64,000 nt of DNA from CBDHCC01 sp965261015 (GCA_965261015.1 CBDHCC010000001.1:1054001-1118000), one strand, 5' to 3'; numbered from the stretch's first letter, positions 49,560 to 58,363 are shown. Notes: generated from the sequence alone by a model not told the origin. Numbers and translations are program-made.

Positions 49560-51086
49560 GTGCGTCGATCGTTCCATCTGATGCTGGCGGCATTGGCCCT
49601 GTCGGCCTCGCCCGTCGCCGCTCAGCCGCGGCCGCAGCCGCCCGGGCCCGAGGCCGCCTTGCTGGCGGAACTGACGCGGCTGGAGGCGTTGCCCGACCTG
49701 GACGCGCGCATGGCCGGCCTCGACCGCCTGCTGGCCCGACAGGATCAGCCGACGGCCACGCGCGCCTTCGTCCAGACCATTCGGGCCAGCCAACTGAGCA
49801 ATATCAGCGGGCGGCTGGACGAGGCGCAGGTGGCGATCGAGGACGCGCTGCGGATCGCGCCCGACGCGCCACTCACTCAGCTGACCGCCGCCAACATCCT
49901 GACCTATCGGCACGAAGAGGCGCGCGCGGCCGAGTTGTGGATGGCGGCCAGCCGGGCCGCGCCGGCATTGGCCGCGGAAACCGACCCGTACGACCTGGAG
50001 GCTCTGCTGGAGCGGCTGGCGAGCGCGGGGCTGAACGATTCGGCGGACGCGCTCGTCTCTCGCATGGTGGCGATCGGCCATTCTGGCGCGGACACCGCGC
50101 TGCGCACCAACGCGGCCGCCGCGCGCGTCCGGCGTCGGCTGGAGGCGGGCGACATAGAGGGTGCGACCGAGGCGATGCGGTCCGTGGTCGGGTTCGAGAC
50201 GTTCCTGTCACTCTACACCGACCGCCGATTCGAGGCGATCTGGCCGGCGATGGACCGATGGACCCGGGGCGACCTCGTCAACCAGCAGGAGGCGTCGCTG
50301 CGCGCCTATCGTTCCGATTCGAAGCGCGGCGATTCGAAGGGCGCGTCCCGTTACGCCGCCGCGCTGACCGGGCCGTCGAGCTGGCCGACGGTCCTAAAAC
50401 TGTTCGAGCCGTTGATGACGGAGACCGGCGACGAGTTCGACCCATTCTACCAGGCCACCCTATCGACCAGCGTGGCGCAGGCGATGGTGGGCGCGGGCCG
50501 GCCCGACGACGCCGTGGCGCTGCTCACCCGGTTGGCGGACGGCTTCGATCCCAACAACCCCGCCCCCGGCCTGACCGCGCGCGCCAATCTGGCGCAGACA
50601 CAGCTGATGCTTGGTCGACCGGCCGAGGCGCTAGCGACCACGGATCGCTTCCGAGAGGATGCGAAGTCGCTGATGGGGGGCGGCAACACGTCCGGTCTGG
50701 CCGCCACCGAGGTCGTCCGCGCGTGCGCGCTGTTGGGAGAGGGTCGGAAGGACGAGGCGGAGCGAACCATCGCCGAACTGGCAATTGCGTCGCGCGCCAC
50801 GCCACCGGCCGTGGCGTGGGATTGGTTCAGCTGCCACGGCGACACGGACGCCGCCAAGGGGTTGGTGAAGAACTCGCTCGCCGACCCGGATCGTCGTGGC
50901 TGGGCGCTGAGCGTATTGCAGCCCAGCGCGCAATATCTGCCAACCGACTCGTCTCGCCGAGAACACGAATTCGCAGAAGCGGTGCGAGCCGACCCGGACC
51001 TGCGCGCGGAGGCGGCGCGGTACGGCCGGCTTCTGAACCGATCCTACAACGACAGCCTGCCTGCGGGTTTCGATCCACGCGGCTGA
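49560..51086 (+). CDS. Secreted TPR-like repeat protein, hypothetical
   Basis: 508 residues with a signal peptide (SFHLMLAALALSASPVAAQ), then a long helical alanine-rich region with degenerate tetratricopeptide repeats, for example LDEAQVAIEDALRIAPDAPL at about residues 85-105 and GRPDDAVALLTRLADGFDP at about 320. It is predicted periplasmic. The GTG at 49560 sits after a GAGG box; another GTG lies two codons upstream. Function unknown; a scaffold role is a guess from TPR content. Confidence 0.75.
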   Translation: MRRSFHLMLAALALSASPVAAQPRPQPPGPEAALLAELTRLEALPDLDARMAGLDRLLARQDQPTATRAFVQTIRASQLSNISGRLDEAQVAIEDALRIAPDAPLTQLTAANILTYRHEEARAAELWMAASRAAPALAAETDPYDLEALLERLASAGLNDSADALVSRMVAIGHSGADTALRTNAAAARVRRRLEAGDIEGATEAMRSVVGFETFLSLYTDRRFEAIWPAMDRWTRGDLVNQQEASLRAYRSDSKRGDSKGASRYAAALTGPSSWPTVLKLFEPLMTETGDEFDPFYQATLSTSVAQAMVGAGRPDDAVALLTRLADGFDPNNPAPGLTARANLAQTQLMLGRPAEALATTDRFREDAKSLMGGGNTSGLAATEVVRACALLGEGRKDEAERTIAELAIASRATPPAVAWDWFSCHGDTDAAKGLVKNSLADPDRRGWALSVLQPSAQYLPTDSSRREHEFAEAVRADPDLRAEAARYGRLLNRSYNDSLPAGFDPRG

Positions 51087-51105
51087 CGCTCGCCCCCGTC
51101 GACGC

Positions 51106-51291
51106 TCACCCCTCCGGTGGCACGCCTTCCGGCCCGCTCGCCTGGTTGTCTTCGGGCACTTTCTGCCCGGTGGCGTTCGCGCTCGATCCCTTCTGGCTGT
51201 CGGGCGCGTTCTGCCCGGACACCGGCCCTGTCGAGCTGACGGACGGGCCGCCGCTGTCGGCCGCGGCGGGGTTGTTGTTCGTGTCGGCCAT
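51106..51291 (-). CDS. Small disordered hypothetical protein
   Basis: 61 residues, rich in N, S, G, P, A, D, E, Q and K, with no hydrophobic core, so it is likely disordered. It resembles in composition the 79-residue protein at 17140-17379. Its ATG follows a GAAGGAGA box. A sequence GCAAC, 17 bases, then CGTT lies upstream and could be a degenerate EcfG-type promoter. Unknown function. Confidence 0.55.
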   Translation of the reverse strand: MADTNNNPAAADSGGPSVSSTGPVSGQNAPDSQKGSSANATGQKVPEDNQASGPEGVPPEG

Positions 51292-51368
51292 GATCCATGT
51301 CTCCTTCGATGCGTTCGAAAGGGAGAACGGGGCGGACGGCGGGTTGGTTGCCCGATCGGTGCCGGGCC

Positions 51369-52013
51369 TCAGGCGTGGACGGCGTCCATCACCGCCGCGC
51401 GCAAGGCATCGATCCCCTCGCCCGTCTCGCTGGAGGTGGCGATCACGTCCGGGTGGGCGGCGGGATGCTTGCGCGCCTCCGTCTCTACCGCGCCGCGCAC
51501 GGTCGCGGCCTCCGTCGGCTTGACCTTGTCGGACTTTGTCAGGACCAGGCGATAGCTGACGGCGGCGGCGTCCAGCATCGCCATCACCTCGCGGTCCACC
51601 TCTCCCATCCCGCGCCGCGCGTCGATCAGCAGCAGCGCGCGCTTCAGCACCGCGCGCCCGCGCAGATAGTCGTTCACCAGGAACCGCCAGCGCCGCACGA
51701 CGGCCGGCGGGGCCTTGGCGAAGCCGTAACCGGGCATGTCGACCAGCCGAAAGGACACGGGCTCGCCCACGTCGAACAGGTTCAGTTCCTGCGTGCGGCC
51801 GGGGGTCACCGACGTGCGCGCCAGCCCGTTCCTGTTGGTGAGCGCGTTCAGCAGCGACGACTTGCCCACGTTGGACCGCCCGGCGAACGCCACTTCCGGC
51901 ACGTCGGGGTCGGGCAGGAAGCGCAGTTCGGGCGCGGACTTCAGGAACGCGATCGGGCCGGAGAACACGCGCCGCAGCGCCGCCGCGCGCTCCGCCTCCG
52001 CCCAGTCGGTCAC
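51369..52013 (-). CDS. yihA: Ribosome biogenesis GTP-binding protein YihA/YsxC (EngB)
   Basis: GTPase for 50S ribosomal subunit assembly, 214 residues. G1 AGRSNVGKSSLLNAL at about residue 40, G3 VDMPGYGFAKA, G4 TKSDK; the spacer TNRNGLARTSVTPGRTQ has the conserved T of G2. The GTG at 52013 overlaps the yidC stop by 4 bases (GTGA). Position after yidC is conserved in alphaproteobacteria. Confidence 0.95.
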   Translation of the reverse strand: MTDWAEAERAAALRRVFSGPIAFLKSAPELRFLPDPDVPEVAFAGRSNVGKSSLLNALTNRNGLARTSVTPGRTQELNLFDVGEPVSFRLVDMPGYGFAKAPPAVVRRWRFLVNDYLRGRAVLKRALLLIDARRGMGEVDREVMAMLDAAAVSYRLVLTKSDKVKPTEAATVRGAVETEARKHPAAHPDVIATSSETGEGIDALRAAVMDAVHA

Positions 52014-53749
52014 TTCCTGGCGACCTTGGCCGGGTTCTTGAGTTCGGGGTGGCGCGCGTACATCAGCCGCTGCTGGAACACGGTGAAGATGTTCGTGGTC
52101 ATCCAGTAGAGTTGCAGGCCGGCCGCGAAGGGCGCCATCACGAACATCAGCACCCACGGCATGATGCCGAACACCTTGGCCTGGGTCTCGTCGGGCGGCG
52201 GGTTCTGCTTGAACGACAGCCACTGGGTGACGCCCACCAGGATCGGCAGCACGCCGATCGCCAGCAGGTGCGGCAGCTCGAACCCGAAGGTGCCAAAGCC
52301 GTTCAGCGGGGTCAGGGGATCCGGGGCGGACAGATCGCGGATCCACAAAGCGAAGGGCTGGTGGCGCAGCTCGACCACCAGCACCAGCACCTTGTAGAGC
52401 GCGAAGAAGACGGGGATCTGGATCACGATTGGCAGGCACCCGGCCAGCGGGTTCACCTTTTCCGTCTTGTAGAGCTTCATCATCTCCTGCTGAAGCTTCT
52501 CCTTGTTATCCTTGTGCCGCTCCTGCAGCGACTTCAGCTTGGGTTGCAGCCGGCGCATGGCGGCCACCGACGCGAACTGCCGCTGGGCGATGGGGAACAT
52601 CAGCAGCCGGACCAGCACGGTGAGCAGGATGATCGCCAGGCCCCAATTGCCGGTGACGGACTCCAGCGTCTTCAACAGCCAGAAGAACGGCCGCTCCACC
52701 ACCGCGAACCAGCCCCAGTCGATCAGGAGGTCGAAGCGCGGGATGGCCCCGACCCCCTCCGCTCCGTCGGCGTAGTCGGCCAGCAGGTCGACCTCCTTCG
52801 CGCCGGAGAACAGGCTGGCGGTGACGCTGCGCTGGGCACCCGGCGCGACGGTGACGGCGGGCACGACGTAGTTGGCCTGGAACGTGTCCGGGCCGCGACC
52901 GGGCTGGAAGCTGCCGGACGCCTGGGCCGGCGGGACCAGCACGGTCGCCCAGTATTTGTCCGAAAAGCCCAGCCAGTCGACCGCGCCGTCCGCGTCCAAC
53001 CGGCGCGCGCCATCGGCCGCCTGGGCCTCCGCCACGTCGTCGTAGCTGATGCCATAGTCCGCCGCTTCGTCGAACGCGCCGATCGGGCCGACATGGTTGA
53101 TCCAGGTGCCCTGATCGGCGGAGCGGCCGGCGCGGCTGACCAGGCCATAGGGGCGGACCGTCACCGGCGCGCCGCCGCGATTGGCGACCGTCTGGCGCGC
53201 GGTGAACAGGAAGTGCCGGTCGACGGACAGGTCGATGGCGAACAGCTGGCCCTGACCGTTGTCCCAGCTCAGGCGGACGGGCTGGCCGACGGTCAGGCGT
53301 TGGGCGCTCGCGGTCCAGCGGGTGTCGGGTCCGGGCACGGCCACGCCGGCGGGCGCGGTCCAGCCGAAGCTGGCGAACTGGCTGTTCGCCGCGCCGGCCG
53401 GCGACAGGACGCGGATCGGCGGGGAGCCTGCGCCCAGCCGCTCCGGATAGCCCGTGAGCAGCAGGTCGTCGATGCGCGCGCCCACCAGGTTGATCGACCC
53501 GGCGAGTGCTGGCGTGTCGATCGCCACGCGCGGGCTTTCGCGCAGCACCGCCACCCGATCCCTAAGCGCGGCCGGCGTGTCCGGCGTGGGGTCGGCCTGC
53601 GGCTGGGGCAGGGCGACCTGCTCGCCCTGCTGAATCGTGGTCACCGGCGGGTTGGCCGTGGGGAAGAACCGCTCCGACACCAGCGACCAGCCCAAGAGGA
53701 CGAGCGCGGACAGCACCACGGCCAGGATCATGTTGCGGCTGTTTTCCAA
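52010..53749 (-). CDS. yidC: Membrane protein insertase YidC
   Basis: 579 residues: N-terminal membrane anchor (MILAVVLSALVLLGWSLV), a large periplasmic beta domain (about 60-370) and a C-terminal insertase core with five membrane segments and the conserved arginine in the hydrophilic groove (WLLKTLESVTGNWGLAIILLTVLVRLLMFPI, given here only as the region about 362-392). It also contains LAGCLPIVIQIPVFFALYKV. Works with or without Sec to insert inner-membrane proteins. Preceded by yidD and rnpA in the classic operon. Confidence 0.97.
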   Translation of the reverse strand: MENSRNMILAVVLSALVLLGWSLVSERFFPTANPPVTTIQQGEQVALPQPQADPTPDTPAALRDRVAVLRESPRVAIDTPALAGSINLVGARIDDLLLTGYPERLGAGSPPIRVLSPAGAANSQFASFGWTAPAGVAVPGPDTRWTASAQRLTVGQPVRLSWDNGQGQLFAIDLSVDRHFLFTARQTVANRGGAPVTVRPYGLVSRAGRSADQGTWINHVGPIGAFDEAADYGISYDDVAEAQAADGARRLDADGAVDWLGFSDKYWATVLVPPAQASGSFQPGRGPDTFQANYVVPAVTVAPGAQRSVTASLFSGAKEVDLLADYADGAEGVGAIPRFDLLIDWGWFAVVERPFFWLLKTLESVTGNWGLAIILLTVLVRLLMFPIAQRQFASVAAMRRLQPKLKSLQERHKDNKEKLQQEMMKLYKTEKVNPLAGCLPIVIQIPVFFALYKVLVLVVELRHQPFALWIRDLSAPDPLTPLNGFGTFGFELPHLLAIGVLPILVGVTQWLSFKQNPPPDETQAKVFGIMPWVLMFVMAPFAAGLQLYWMTTNIFTVFQQRLMYARHPELKNPAKVARK

Positions 53750-53761
53750 GGGTCGGCTCCG

Positions 53762-54022
53762 TCAGCGGGCGGGCGGCACGGGGTCGTAACCGTGTCCGCC
53801 AAGGGGGTGGCAGCGCGCCAGTCGCCTGAGCGCCAGCCAGCCGCCGCGCGCCGCGCCGTGACGCTCGACCGCCTGGATGGCGTAGTGCGAACAAGAGGGC
53901 GCGTAGCGGCACGACGGCGGCAGGATGCGCGACGGCCCCCACTGCCACCCGCGCGAGACCGCGATCATCAACCGGCCCACCCGTCCGACGCGGGGGCGAT
54001 CCGTGGCGGCGTTCCCCGTCAT
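53762..54022 (-). CDS. yidD: Membrane protein insertion efficiency factor YidD
   Basis: 86 residues with the complete YidD signature PPSCRYAPSCSHYAIQAVERHG (three cysteines) and a C-terminal RLARCHPLGGHGYDPVP. It lies between rnpA and yidC, its usual place. The ATG at 54022 overlaps the rnpA stop by 4 bases. Confidence 0.94.
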   Translation of the reverse strand: MTGNAATDRPRVGRVGRLMIAVSRGWQWGPSRILPPSCRYAPSCSHYAIQAVERHGAARGGWLALRRLARCHPLGGHGYDPVPPAR

Positions 54023-54345
54023 CGCGCGACCTTGCGGCAGGCGCGTTCCAGATCGTCCACCATGGCGGCGAAGGGGCGGGTGGGGCACTCGCTGCGGCCG
54101 ATCAGCACATGGTCCGCACCGGCGATACCGGCCACCGGCAGGACCTGGGCCGCCAGCGCGCGCAGGCGGCGCTTGCAGCGGTTGCGCACGACGGCGTTGC
54201 CGATCTTCTTCGTCACGGTGAACCCCACCCGCAGCGTCGCGTCGCCGTCGTCGCGGGGCCGGGCGAGCAGGACGAAGCCCGGCGTGGGCGCGCGCCGGCC
54301 CCGATTGGCGCGCAGGAAATCCGCGCGCCGCGTCAGCGTGGTCAG
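54019..54345 (-). CDS. rnpA: Ribonuclease P protein component
   Basis: Protein subunit of RNase P, processing the 5' ends of pre-tRNAs; 108 residues from the likely start. Signature: VGFTVTKKIGNAVVRNRCKRRLRAL at about 48-72 with the RNR motif. The usual N-terminus (LTTLTRRADFLRANRG) starts with a CTG at 54345 that overlaps the rpmH stop (CTGA); no ATG, GTG or TTG exists in frame near it. The only upstream in-frame ATG is at 54483, before rpmH, which would give a 45-residue extension with rpmH nested inside. The CTG start is the simpler reading. Confidence 0.85.
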   Translation of the reverse strand: MTTLTRRADFLRANRGRRAPTPGFVLLARPRDDGDATLRVGFTVTKKIGNAVVRNRCKRRLRALAAQVLPVAGIAGADHVLIGRSECPTRPFAAMVDDLERACRKVAR

Positions 54346-54476
54346 GCCGACAGCTTCTTGCGACCCTGCGCGCGCCGGGCGCGGATCACCGCGCGGCCGC
54401 CCACCGTCTTCATCCGATGGCGAAAGCCGTGCCGGCGGGCGCGGACCAGGTTGCTCGGCTGAAAGGTGCGCTTCAT
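54342..54476 (-). CDS. rpmH: 50S ribosomal protein L34
   Basis: 44 residues, the full L34 protein: MKRTFQPSNLVRARRHGFRH and the end RARRAQGRKKLSA. Its ATG has an ideal GAGG box 8 bases upstream. The stop overlaps rnpA. A candidate promoter and a terminator-like hairpin lie in the leader at 54511-54579. Confidence 0.97.
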   Translation of the reverse strand: MKRTFQPSNLVRARRHGFRHRMKTVGGRAVIRARRAQGRKKLSA

Positions 54477-54510
54477 CGGTCATTCCTCGGGGCGTCGTGT
54501 CGGTCACAGG

Positions 54511-54538
54511 AAAAGGGCCGCCCGTTCGAGGGACGGCC
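54511..54538 (-). terminator. Terminator-like hairpin in the rpmH leader
   Basis: On the minus strand an 8-bp stem (GGCCGTCC / GGGCGGCC, one G-U) with a 7-base loop, followed by CTTTT. It lies between the candidate promoter and the rpmH start, so it would have to be read through, which suggests attenuation. It could instead be a terminator for the gene at 54576-54857, since both are on the minus strand. Confidence 0.5.
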
Positions 54539-54549
54539 GCCAGGCCCTC

Positions 54550-54579
54550 TCGATAGGGGCGGGGCGGGGGCGAAGTCAA
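54550..54579 (-). promoter_or_regulatory. Candidate sigma-70 promoter for the rpmH operon
   Basis: On the minus strand TTGACT, an 18-base GC-rich spacer and TATCGA, about 75 bases before the rpmH start codon. Confidence 0.5.
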
Positions 54580-54857
54580 TCCGCGCGCCGAGCCTTGCGC
54601 CGGCGACGGGCTGCGTCGCGGCGCAGCGCCCAGTCGGCCCAGCCCTTGATCCGGGGCCAGGCGCGCAGGCGGCGCACATAGAACCGCCGGGCGATCGCCG
54701 AGTTGCGGAGCACCAGGGTCGCCCCGAAGCCGAACACGAAGATGCCACCGGGCCCCGGCAGGATGCCCACGAACGGCGTGGCGATTAGCGCCGCCCAGCC
54801 CAAGGCCAACTCGGCGACGCGACGCACGGGCGAGCGGCGGGACGGTGTGGCGGCCAT
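54576..54857 (-). CDS. Hypothetical membrane protein with PGPGG motif
   Basis: 93 residues. Basic N-terminus (MAATPSRRSPVRR), two hydrophobic segments flanking VGILPGPGGIFVFGFG, and a strongly basic C-terminus (RDAARRRRKARRAD). The PGPGG turn between membrane helices recalls the PGPGW family of small transmembrane proteins. It lies upstream of rpmH on the same strand, divergent from comM. Function unknown. Confidence 0.7.
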   Translation of the reverse strand: MAATPSRRSPVRRVAELALGWAALIATPFVGILPGPGGIFVFGFGATLVLRNSAIARRFYVRRLRAWPRIKGWADWALRRDAARRRRKARRAD

Positions 54858-54966
54858 GGCCCTCAGGTCGGGCGGCCGTCGGGCGAATGCAATGCCGCCG
54901 CCGCCCGGCGGTGGACAAGCGCTGTCCGCCGGGCCATGCCCGCCGCCGAACAGGGGGAGAACAGAG

Positions 54967-56475
54967 TTGGTCGCCACCGTCGCGACGGTCGCCTATCTGG
55001 GTTTGGACGCGCGCGGGGTCGAGGTTCAGGTCCAGCTCGCCGCCGGCGTTCCGGCCTTCGCCATCGTCGGCCTGGCGGACAAGGCGGTGGGCGAATCGAA
55101 GGAGCGGGTGCGCGCCGCGCTCGCCGCCATCGGGCTGGCCCTGCCGCCGCGGCGCATCACCGTGAACCTGTCGCCCGCCGACCTGCCGAAGGAGGGCAGC
55201 CACTACGACCTGCCGATCGCGGTCGGGCTGCTCGCCGCCATGGGGATCGTCGATGCGGAGACGGTGTCGGAATGGCTGGTGGTGGGCGAGCTGGCGCTGG
55301 ACGGACGCATCGCGCCGGCACCGGGCGTGCTGCTGGCGGCGCTCCACGCCGCGTCGCGGGGTCTCGGGCTGATCTGTCCCGCCGCGCAGGGGGCGGAGGC
55401 CGGCTGGGGCGGGCGCGCCGCCGTGCTGGCGGCCCCCGACCTGCTGGCGCTGATCGGCGCGCTGAAGGGCGAGCGCGAGCTGCCCGTGCCGGACGCCGCC
55501 GGCGTGGAGGAGCCGGTCGCCGGCCCCGACCTGGCCCAGGTCAAGGGGCAGGACGTGGCCCGGCGAGCGCTGGAGATCGCGGCGGCGGGCGGCCACAACC
55601 TGCTGATGGTAGGCCCACCGGGCAGCGGCAAGTCGCTGATGGCCGCCTGTCTGCCGGGCATCCTGCCGCCGCTCTCGTCCGCCGAGGCGCTGGAGGTGAG
55701 CACGGTGGCGTCGGTCGCGGGCACGCTGCGCGAGGGGCGGCTGGTGCGCGCGCGTCCCTTCCGCTCGCCCCATCACTCCGCCTCCATGGCCGCGCTGACG
55801 GGCGGCGGCCTGCGCGTGCGGCCGGGCGAGGTCAGCCTGGCGCATCTGGGCGTGCTGTTCCTGGATGAGCTGCCGGAGTTCAGCCGCCCCGTGCTCGACT
55901 CGCTTCGCCAGCCGCTGGAGACCGGGCGAGTCGACGTGGCGCGGGCGAACGCGCACGTCACCTTCCCGGCCAATGTCCAACTGATCGCGGCCATGAACCC
56001 GTGCCGCTGCGGCCATCTGGGCGACCCGATGCTGGCCTGCGCCCGCGCGCCCAAATGCGCGGCGGACTATCAGGCGAAGGTGAGCGGGCCGCTGCTCGAC
56101 CGCATCGACCTGCATGTCGAGGTGGAGCCGGTGTCCGCCAGCGACCTGCTCGATCCCCGACCCAGCGAGGGCAGCGCGGCGGTGGCGGCGCGCGTGGCGG
56201 CGGCGCGGGAGCGGAGCCAGACGCGCTATGGCGAGGACGGGCCGCGCACCAACGCGGAGGCGGACGGCGAGGTGCTGACCGCCGCCGCCGCGCTGGACGA
56301 GGCGGGCCGCGAACTTCTCGCCCAGGCCGCCGCCACGCTCAAGCTGACGGCGCGCGGCTACACCCGCGTGCTCAGGGTCGCGCGCACGGTCGCCGACCTG
56401 GCCGGCGCGGAGGAGGTGCGCCGCGTGCACCTGGCCGAGGCGCTGAGCTATCGCCGGCGGGCGCCGGTGAGCTAA
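54967..56475 (+). CDS. comM: YifB/ComM family Mg-chelatase-like ATPase
   Basis: 502 residues: N-terminal LonC-like ChlI domain (residues 1-170; YDLPIAVGLLAAMG, SPADLPKEGSHYDL), AAA+ core with Walker A GPPGSGKS at about 215 and Walker B VLFLDELPEF, and a C-terminal Mg-chelatase-associated region (LSYRRRAPVS end). ComM promotes branch migration during natural transformation; YifB members are otherwise uncharacterised. TTG start at 54967, with a GGGGGAG box 7 bases upstream. Its stop overlaps the convergent EAL-CBS-GGDEF gene by 4 bases. Confidence 0.93.
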   Translation: MVATVATVAYLGLDARGVEVQVQLAAGVPAFAIVGLADKAVGESKERVRAALAAIGLALPPRRITVNLSPADLPKEGSHYDLPIAVGLLAAMGIVDAETVSEWLVVGELALDGRIAPAPGVLLAALHAASRGLGLICPAAQGAEAGWGGRAAVLAAPDLLALIGALKGERELPVPDAAGVEEPVAGPDLAQVKGQDVARRALEIAAAGGHNLLMVGPPGSGKSLMAACLPGILPPLSSAEALEVSTVASVAGTLREGRLVRARPFRSPHHSASMAALTGGGLRVRPGEVSLAHLGVLFLDELPEFSRPVLDSLRQPLETGRVDVARANAHVTFPANVQLIAAMNPCRCGHLGDPMLACARAPKCAADYQAKVSGPLLDRIDLHVEVEPVSASDLLDPRPSEGSAAVAARVAAARERSQTRYGEDGPRTNAEADGEVLTAAAALDEAGRELLAQAAATLKLTARGYTRVLRVARTVADLAGAEEVRRVHLAEALSYRRRAPVS

Positions 56476-58274
56476 GCGGCCGCGGCCGTGTCCGGCGTCC
56501 AGTCCCCCGGACGCTCGTCGGGCTCCGGTTTCAGCGACAGGACCACCACGCCCTCGGCGCTCGCCTTGGCCAGCGCCTTGCCCTCCGCCAGCGCGGCCAC
56601 GACGTCGTTGACGGACAGGTGGCTCCGCTCCGCCGGAAGCTCCAATATGGCAGCCGAAACACGGATCAGCGGCAGGAACCGGCGGCGGCCCTGGCGATCG
56701 CGCGCCCAGACGCCGCCGTTGCATCGGTCCTCGGACGAGTAGAGGCTCTCCGCGTCGGCGGCGAATTGGCGGGCGAGCTCGTCGACCAGGGGGCGGCAGA
56801 TGTCCGTCGGGCACGGCGCGCTCAGCACGAAGTCGTCCCCGCCGACGTGACCCGCGAAGCCGTCCAGCCGGGCCGCCAGCTGCGACAGCCGATCCGCGAA
56901 CATCAGCAGCACTCGGTCCCCGGCCGCGAAGCCCTGGGCATCGTTGAAGCTCTTGAAATTGTCCATGTCGAAGAACACCACGGTGCGCTCCGAGTGGCCG
57001 GCCAGCTCCTGCGCCAGATGCCCGTTGATGGACGTGTTGCCCGGCAATCCCGTCAAGGGGCTCTGATCGCGCGCGCGGGCGACCTCTCGGTCGGCGGCAA
57101 GGCGCAGCAGCGCGCTGTTCGGCAGCACGCCGAGATAGCGGCCGTCCTCCGTCACCACCAGGCCTGCGTTGAACCCGGAGACGACGTAGCTGTCCACCAG
57201 CGCCTCGGGGGTCGTGTCGACCTCGCACACGGGGTAGCGCACGATCGCCCCCTCCACCTTGATCGCGAGTCCCTGGTTGAGGAGGAGCGCCTCTCCGAAG
57301 CGGCCGAAGAGGTAGGTGCGGATCGTCTGTTCCAGCAGAACGCCGTGAACATACCCGTGATCGTCGACGACGGGCAGGAAGTCGCGATGCTGCCCCTTCC
57401 GGAAGCGGGCCACGGCCTGATGGAGCGTATCGCTGACGCGCAGGGGCCGCACCTGTTCGACCAGCGCGCGCACCGGCCCGTCGGATCGCCGATCGTCCGG
57501 CTCGATCTCAACCGTGTCATAGCTCATGCGCAGGGCGGCCAGCGCGATCTGCGGCCGCGCGATGAGGAAGCCCTGCGCCAGATCGCAGCCGAGCGCGCGG
57601 GCGCAGACGAAATCCGCTTCCTGTTCGATGCCCTCAGCGACGACGATCAGACCGAGAGAGTGGGCCAGCGCTGCCATTTGCGAGACCATCGTCCGCTTGC
57701 GCGCGTCTCGGGCCACGCCGTCGATGAAGGCGCGGTCGATCTTCACATAGTGCGGCTCGACACGCATCAACGTGTCCAACCCCGCCACCCCCTGGCCGAA
57801 ATCGTCGATCGCGAAGCGGACCCGATGGCGCAGGAAATCGGCCACGGTTCGGGACAGCCGCTCCACCGAGCGCGGCGGTTGTCGCTCGTTGATCTCGATG
57901 CAGACGTTGGCGGGACTGAGGCCCAGCGTGGCTCCGAACCGCACGAGGCGGTCGGGCGACAGTTCCTCGTGATCGAAGACGCGATTGTCGATGTTGAGGA
58001 AGAGGCGCGACGCGCCGGCCCCTTCGAACGTCGCGAACTTGCTCATGGAGCGGCGCATGAGCAGTCGCTCCGCCTTCAAGAGCTCTCCTCGCAGGTCGCA
58101 CTCGTCGAGCAGCGTCCAGATGTCGGGCGCGCCGTCCGGCAGTCGGATGAGCGACTCGAAACCGTGGGTGCGCAGGGTGGTCATGCCGACGATCGGCTGG
58201 AAGGCGAAGTCGGACGCGCCGAGCACCTCCAGCGGTTCGGCGGTGCTGTTCCTTGGCAGGGGCGGCGCTGTCAT
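56472..58274 (-). CDS. EAL-CBS-GGDEF protein (bifunctional c-di-GMP enzyme)
   Basis: 600 residues in the order EAL (about 20-240), tandem CBS (about 270-385), GGDEF (about 400-560). The EAL domain keeps all catalytic residues: ESLIR, NIDN, EINE, IDDFGQG, KIDR, VAEGIE and QGFL, so it should hydrolyse c-di-GMP. The CBS pair probably senses adenosyl nucleotides. The C-terminal domain has GGDDF, an accepted variant of GGDEF, with acidic SSEDR downstream. No membrane segment. Upstream AT patch only; no operon partner. Whether cyclase or phosphodiesterase dominates is not visible. Confidence 0.93.
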   Translation of the reverse strand: MTAPPLPRNSTAEPLEVLGASDFAFQPIVGMTTLRTHGFESLIRLPDGAPDIWTLLDECDLRGELLKAERLLMRRSMSKFATFEGAGASRLFLNIDNRVFDHEELSPDRLVRFGATLGLSPANVCIEINERQPPRSVERLSRTVADFLRHRVRFAIDDFGQGVAGLDTLMRVEPHYVKIDRAFIDGVARDARKRTMVSQMAALAHSLGLIVVAEGIEQEADFVCARALGCDLAQGFLIARPQIALAALRMSYDTVEIEPDDRRSDGPVRALVEQVRPLRVSDTLHQAVARFRKGQHRDFLPVVDDHGYVHGVLLEQTIRTYLFGRFGEALLLNQGLAIKVEGAIVRYPVCEVDTTPEALVDSYVVSGFNAGLVVTEDGRYLGVLPNSALLRLAADREVARARDQSPLTGLPGNTSINGHLAQELAGHSERTVVFFDMDNFKSFNDAQGFAAGDRVLLMFADRLSQLAARLDGFAGHVGGDDFVLSAPCPTDICRPLVDELARQFAADAESLYSSEDRCNGGVWARDRQGRRRFLPLIRVSAAILELPAERSHLSVNDVVAALAEGKALAKASAEGVVVLSLKPEPDERPGDWTPDTAAAA

Positions 58275-58363
58275 GGGGAGCGTTTTGCTATAGGTTAAGT
58301 TGCCAAGCGCCTAACCTTTCCGCCAGTGAGCACCCAATCGCCGGCGACGCGGGAAGGAGCCAC

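Noticed and set aside
54486..57228. Minus-strand frame running on upstream from rnpA through comM
   Set aside because: The rnpA frame stays open by chance on the strand opposite comM; only the last 109 codons are RnpA.
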